Positions 61,993 through 64,000 of a DNA stretch of 64,000 nucleotides are shown here, one piece after another. Positions within the stretch are counted from its first letter, which is position 1. Each line of letters begins with the position of its first letter. The DNA is from Alphaproteobacteria bacterium (GTDB taxonomy: Bacteria; Pseudomonadota; Alphaproteobacteria; Caulobacterales; Aquidulcibacteraceae), in the NCBI GenBank assembly GCA_018969015.1, contig JAGWZE010000013.1:1-64000 (forward strand), given 5' to 3'. The notes beneath the pieces are model-generated. The model searched no databases. It saw only the letters and a list, made by a program, of their open reading frames with translations, and was not told where the DNA came from. A program made the position numbers and the translations under genes.

Positions 61993-62879
61993 TGGGCGCG
62001 ACGACCCTCCGTGAGGCGCTGCCGACGCGGCGCGTCGAGGCCTGGAAGTACTCCGACCTCCGCGCGGCGCTGCGCGACGTGGCGCTGCCGGATCGTCCTG
62101 CGCCCGCGGACGGCGACGTCATCGTCGCGCTGGCCGGCGACGTCGAGACGATCGTCGTCGGCGCCGGCGAGCGGCGTGTGATCACCGAGCGCTTCGCGGG
62201 CGAGGGGCTCGATGCGCGGGCAAGCCGCATCGAGGTCGGTCCGGGGGCGAGCGTGGAGCGGATTGTGATCCAGACCGGCGGCGGAGCGCCGCTGTCGAGC
62301 TGCGCGGTGCGGCTCGCAGAAGGGGCGCGCTTCGCGCAGGTCACGCTGGCGCTGGGCGCGCGGTTGGCGCGGCTCGAAACGACCGTGAGCGTCGAAGGCG
62401 CCGGCGCCGCGGTGGAGCTTGCCGGCGCGTATCTCGTCGGCGAGGGGCGCCATGCCGATCTGACGACCCGCGTCGAGCATCGCGCGGCGGGCTCGACGAC
62501 GATGCAGCTGGTGAAAGGCGTGGCGCGGCCCGGCGGACGCGGCGTGTTCCAGGGCAAGATCGTGGTGGCGGAAGGCGCGCAAAAGACCGACGCGCGCCAG
62601 ACGCACCGGGCGCTGCTGCTCGGCGAGGGCGCCGAGATCGACGCCAAGCCGGAACTCGAGATCTACGCCGACGACGTGCAGTGCGCGCACGGCAACACGA
62701 TCGGCGCGCTCGACGAGGCGGCGCTGTTCTATCTGCGCAGCCGCGGCCTGCCGCTGGCGCAGGCGCGCGCGCTGCTGATCGAAGCGTTCGTGCTGGACTC
62801 GCTGCCGGCCTGGCTCGACGCCGCGCCGCACGGGGAGATCCACGCCGCCATCGACCAGTGGTTGAGGGCCGCGCCATGA
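61992..62879 (+). CDS. sufD: Fe-S cluster assembly protein SufD
   Basis: SufD, 295 residues, the second scaffold subunit. N-terminal RRVEAWKYSDLRAALRDVALP and C-terminal EIYADDVQCAHGNTIGALDEAALFYLRSRGLPLAQARALLIEAF are typical; the length is on the short side for SufD. It is translationally coupled to sufC and to sufS. Confidence 0.92.
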   Translation: MGATTLREALPTRRVEAWKYSDLRAALRDVALPDRPAPADGDVIVALAGDVETIVVGAGERRVITERFAGEGLDARASRIEVGPGASVERIVIQTGGGAPLSSCAVRLAEGARFAQVTLALGARLARLETTVSVEGAGAAVELAGAYLVGEGRHADLTTRVEHRAAGSTTMQLVKGVARPGGRGVFQGKIVVAEGAQKTDARQTHRALLLGEGAEIDAKPELEIYADDVQCAHGNTIGALDEAALFYLRSRGLPLAQARALLIEAFVLDSLPAWLDAAPHGEIHAAIDQWLRAAP

Positions 62880-64000
62880 GCTTCGACGTCGACGCGGTCC
62901 GCGCGCAATTCCCGATCCTGTCCCGGACGGTGCACGGCAAGCCGCTCGTCTATCTCGACAGCGCGGCTTCGGCGCAGAAGCCGGAGGCGGTGATCGAGGC
63001 GATGGCGGCCGCAATGCGCGGCTCCTACGCCAACGTGCATCGCGGGCTGCATACGCTCGCCAACGAGACGACCGCCGCCTACGAGGACGCGCGCGCCAGC
63101 GTGGCGCGGTTCGTCAACGCGCCGTCGCCTTCGAACGTGGTGTTCACCAAGGGCGCGACGGCGGCGATCAACATCGTCGCGGCGGGGTTCGGCGCCACGA
63201 TCCAGCCGGGCGACGAGATCGTGCTTTCGGTGATGGAGCACCACTCCAACATCGTGCCGTGGCATTTCCTGCGCGAGCGCAAGGGCGCGGTGCTGCGCTG
63301 GCTCGACATCGACGAGGACGGCCGCATCGATCTTGACGCGTTCGCCGCCATGCTCGGCCCGCGCACGCGGATGGTGGCGCTCACGCACATGTCCAACGTG
63401 CTCGGCGTCTCGACGCCGGCGGCGGAGGTGGTGCGCATCGCGCATGCGGCGGGCGTGCCCGTGCTGCTCGATGGGTGCCAGGCCGTCGTGCACGGTCCCG
63501 TCGACGTGCAGGCGCTGGGCTGCGACTACTACGTCTTTTCCAGCCACAAGCTCTACGGTCCGACGGGGATCGGCGCGCTCGTGGGCACGGCGGCGGCGCT
63601 CGATCGGCTGCCGCCATTCGAGGGCGGCGGCGAGATGATCGACGTCGTCACGCAGGACGCGGTCACCTATGCCGATCCGCCGCACCGCTTCGAAGCCGGC
63701 ACGCCGCCGATCCTCGAGGCGATCGGGTTCGGCGCCGCGATCCGTTGGCTCGAAACGCAGGATCGCGCGGGCGCGCTTGCGCACGAGCAGGCGCTGACGG
63801 CGCATCTCTCGGAGCGGCTGCGCGACTTCAACTGGATCCGGCTGCATGGCCAGGCGCCGGGCAAGGCCGGGATCGTCGCGTTCAGCGCCGAGGGCGCGCA
63901 TCCGCATGACATCGCCCAGATCGTCGACCGCTACGGCGTCGCGATCCGGGCCGGCCATCACTGCGCGCAGCCGCTAATGCGGCGGCTCGGCGTTTCCGCC
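62876..64000 (+). CDS. sufS: Cysteine desulfurase SufS (3' end beyond window)
   Basis: SufS, class II cysteine desulfurase, of which 374 residues are visible; the reading frame runs off the window. The PLP-binding Lys is in FSSHKLYGPTG, the Asp in LLDGCQAVVHG, and the catalytic Cys in RAGHHCAQPLM near the end, so the conserved parts are intact. SufS passes sulfur to SufBCD, usually with SufE/SufU; neither is in the window but the operon may continue. Starts four bases before the sufD stop. Confidence 0.94.
   Translation, partial: MSFDVDAVRAQFPILSRTVHGKPLVYLDSAASAQKPEAVIEAMAAAMRGSYANVHRGLHTLANETTAAYEDARASVARFVNAPSPSNVVFTKGATAAINIVAAGFGATIQPGDEIVLSVMEHHSNIVPWHFLRERKGAVLRWLDIDEDGRIDLDAFAAMLGPRTRMVALTHMSNVLGVSTPAAEVVRIAHAAGVPVLLDGCQAVVHGPVDVQALGCDYYVFSSHKLYGPTGIGALVGTAAALDRLPPFEGGGEMIDVVTQDAVTYADPPHRFEAGTPPILEAIGFGAAIRWLETQDRAGALAHEQALTAHLSERLRDFNWIRLHGQAPGKAGIVAFSAEGAHPHDIAQIVDRYGVAIRAGHHCAQPLMRRLGVSA

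Overview
The window is a uniformly high-GC, densely packed stretch of a bacterial chromosome. The gene content points to an alphaproteobacterium: DUF2093, DUF3035 and DUF4170 proteins, the DUF374-waaA-lpxK lipid A block, an iscR-led suf operon, ubiA, and a TonB-dependent receptor. A relative of Caulobacterales or Hyphomonadales is my best guess, but that placement is inference. I see no rRNA, tRNA, CRISPR array, transposase or prophage gene. Nearly all genes are ordinary chromosomal genes, often joined by ATGA or TGATG overlaps.

Layout: 1-330 holds no convincing gene but has nested inverted repeats and a terminator-like end, so a structured RNA is possible. From 434 to 5493 are DUF2093, an M23 peptidase, and on the minus strand an envelope block (DUF374 acyltransferase, waaA, lpxK, lpxL-like). 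A phosphatase gene and palindromic repeats separate this block from a second overlapping minus-strand run (pmbA, cysQ, DUF4170, MsbA-like ABC exporter). From 10.9 to 16.6 kb come MAPEG, GNAT, an AT-richer orphan gene, an NTF2-like protein, a methyltransferase, a fatty acid desaturase, a DNA glycosylase and ubiA. From 17 to 30.7 kb are a second ABC exporter, a flavin monooxygenase, rsmE, glutamate-cysteine ligase, a POT peptide transporter, a lone VirD4-like ATPase and a TonB-dependent receptor.

From 31 to 46.9 kb: ileS, a small secreted protein, lspA, a DUF3035 lipoprotein, mutL, an S9 peptidase with a solo LuxR regulator, a MipA-like porin, a TIR-transmembrane-repeat protein, rsmD, a TerC-family protein and aroC. 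From 47 to 57.5 kb: a two-gene membrane pair (TIR-like fold plus SPOR-like protein), pdxH, an acyl-CoA synthetase with a lipoprotein, asd, rnhA, a ParA-like ATPase overlapping a small partner gene, a second MAPEG protein and a hydrolase. The end of the window is the Fe-S cluster operon iscR, a class I cysteine desulfurase, sufB, a VOC-fold gene, sufC, sufD and sufS (cut by the window edge).

Three families of imperfect palindromic intergenic repeats recur: family A at about 6.4, 49.7, 54.2 and 56.7 kb; family B at 6.35, 24.25 and 28.55 kb; family C at 12.7 and 18.9 kb. The most interesting unexplained items are the ParA/partner pair, the two TIR-type membrane loci, the VirD4-like ATPase with no conjugation genes, the VOC gene inside suf, the possible structured RNA at the left edge and the repeat families.
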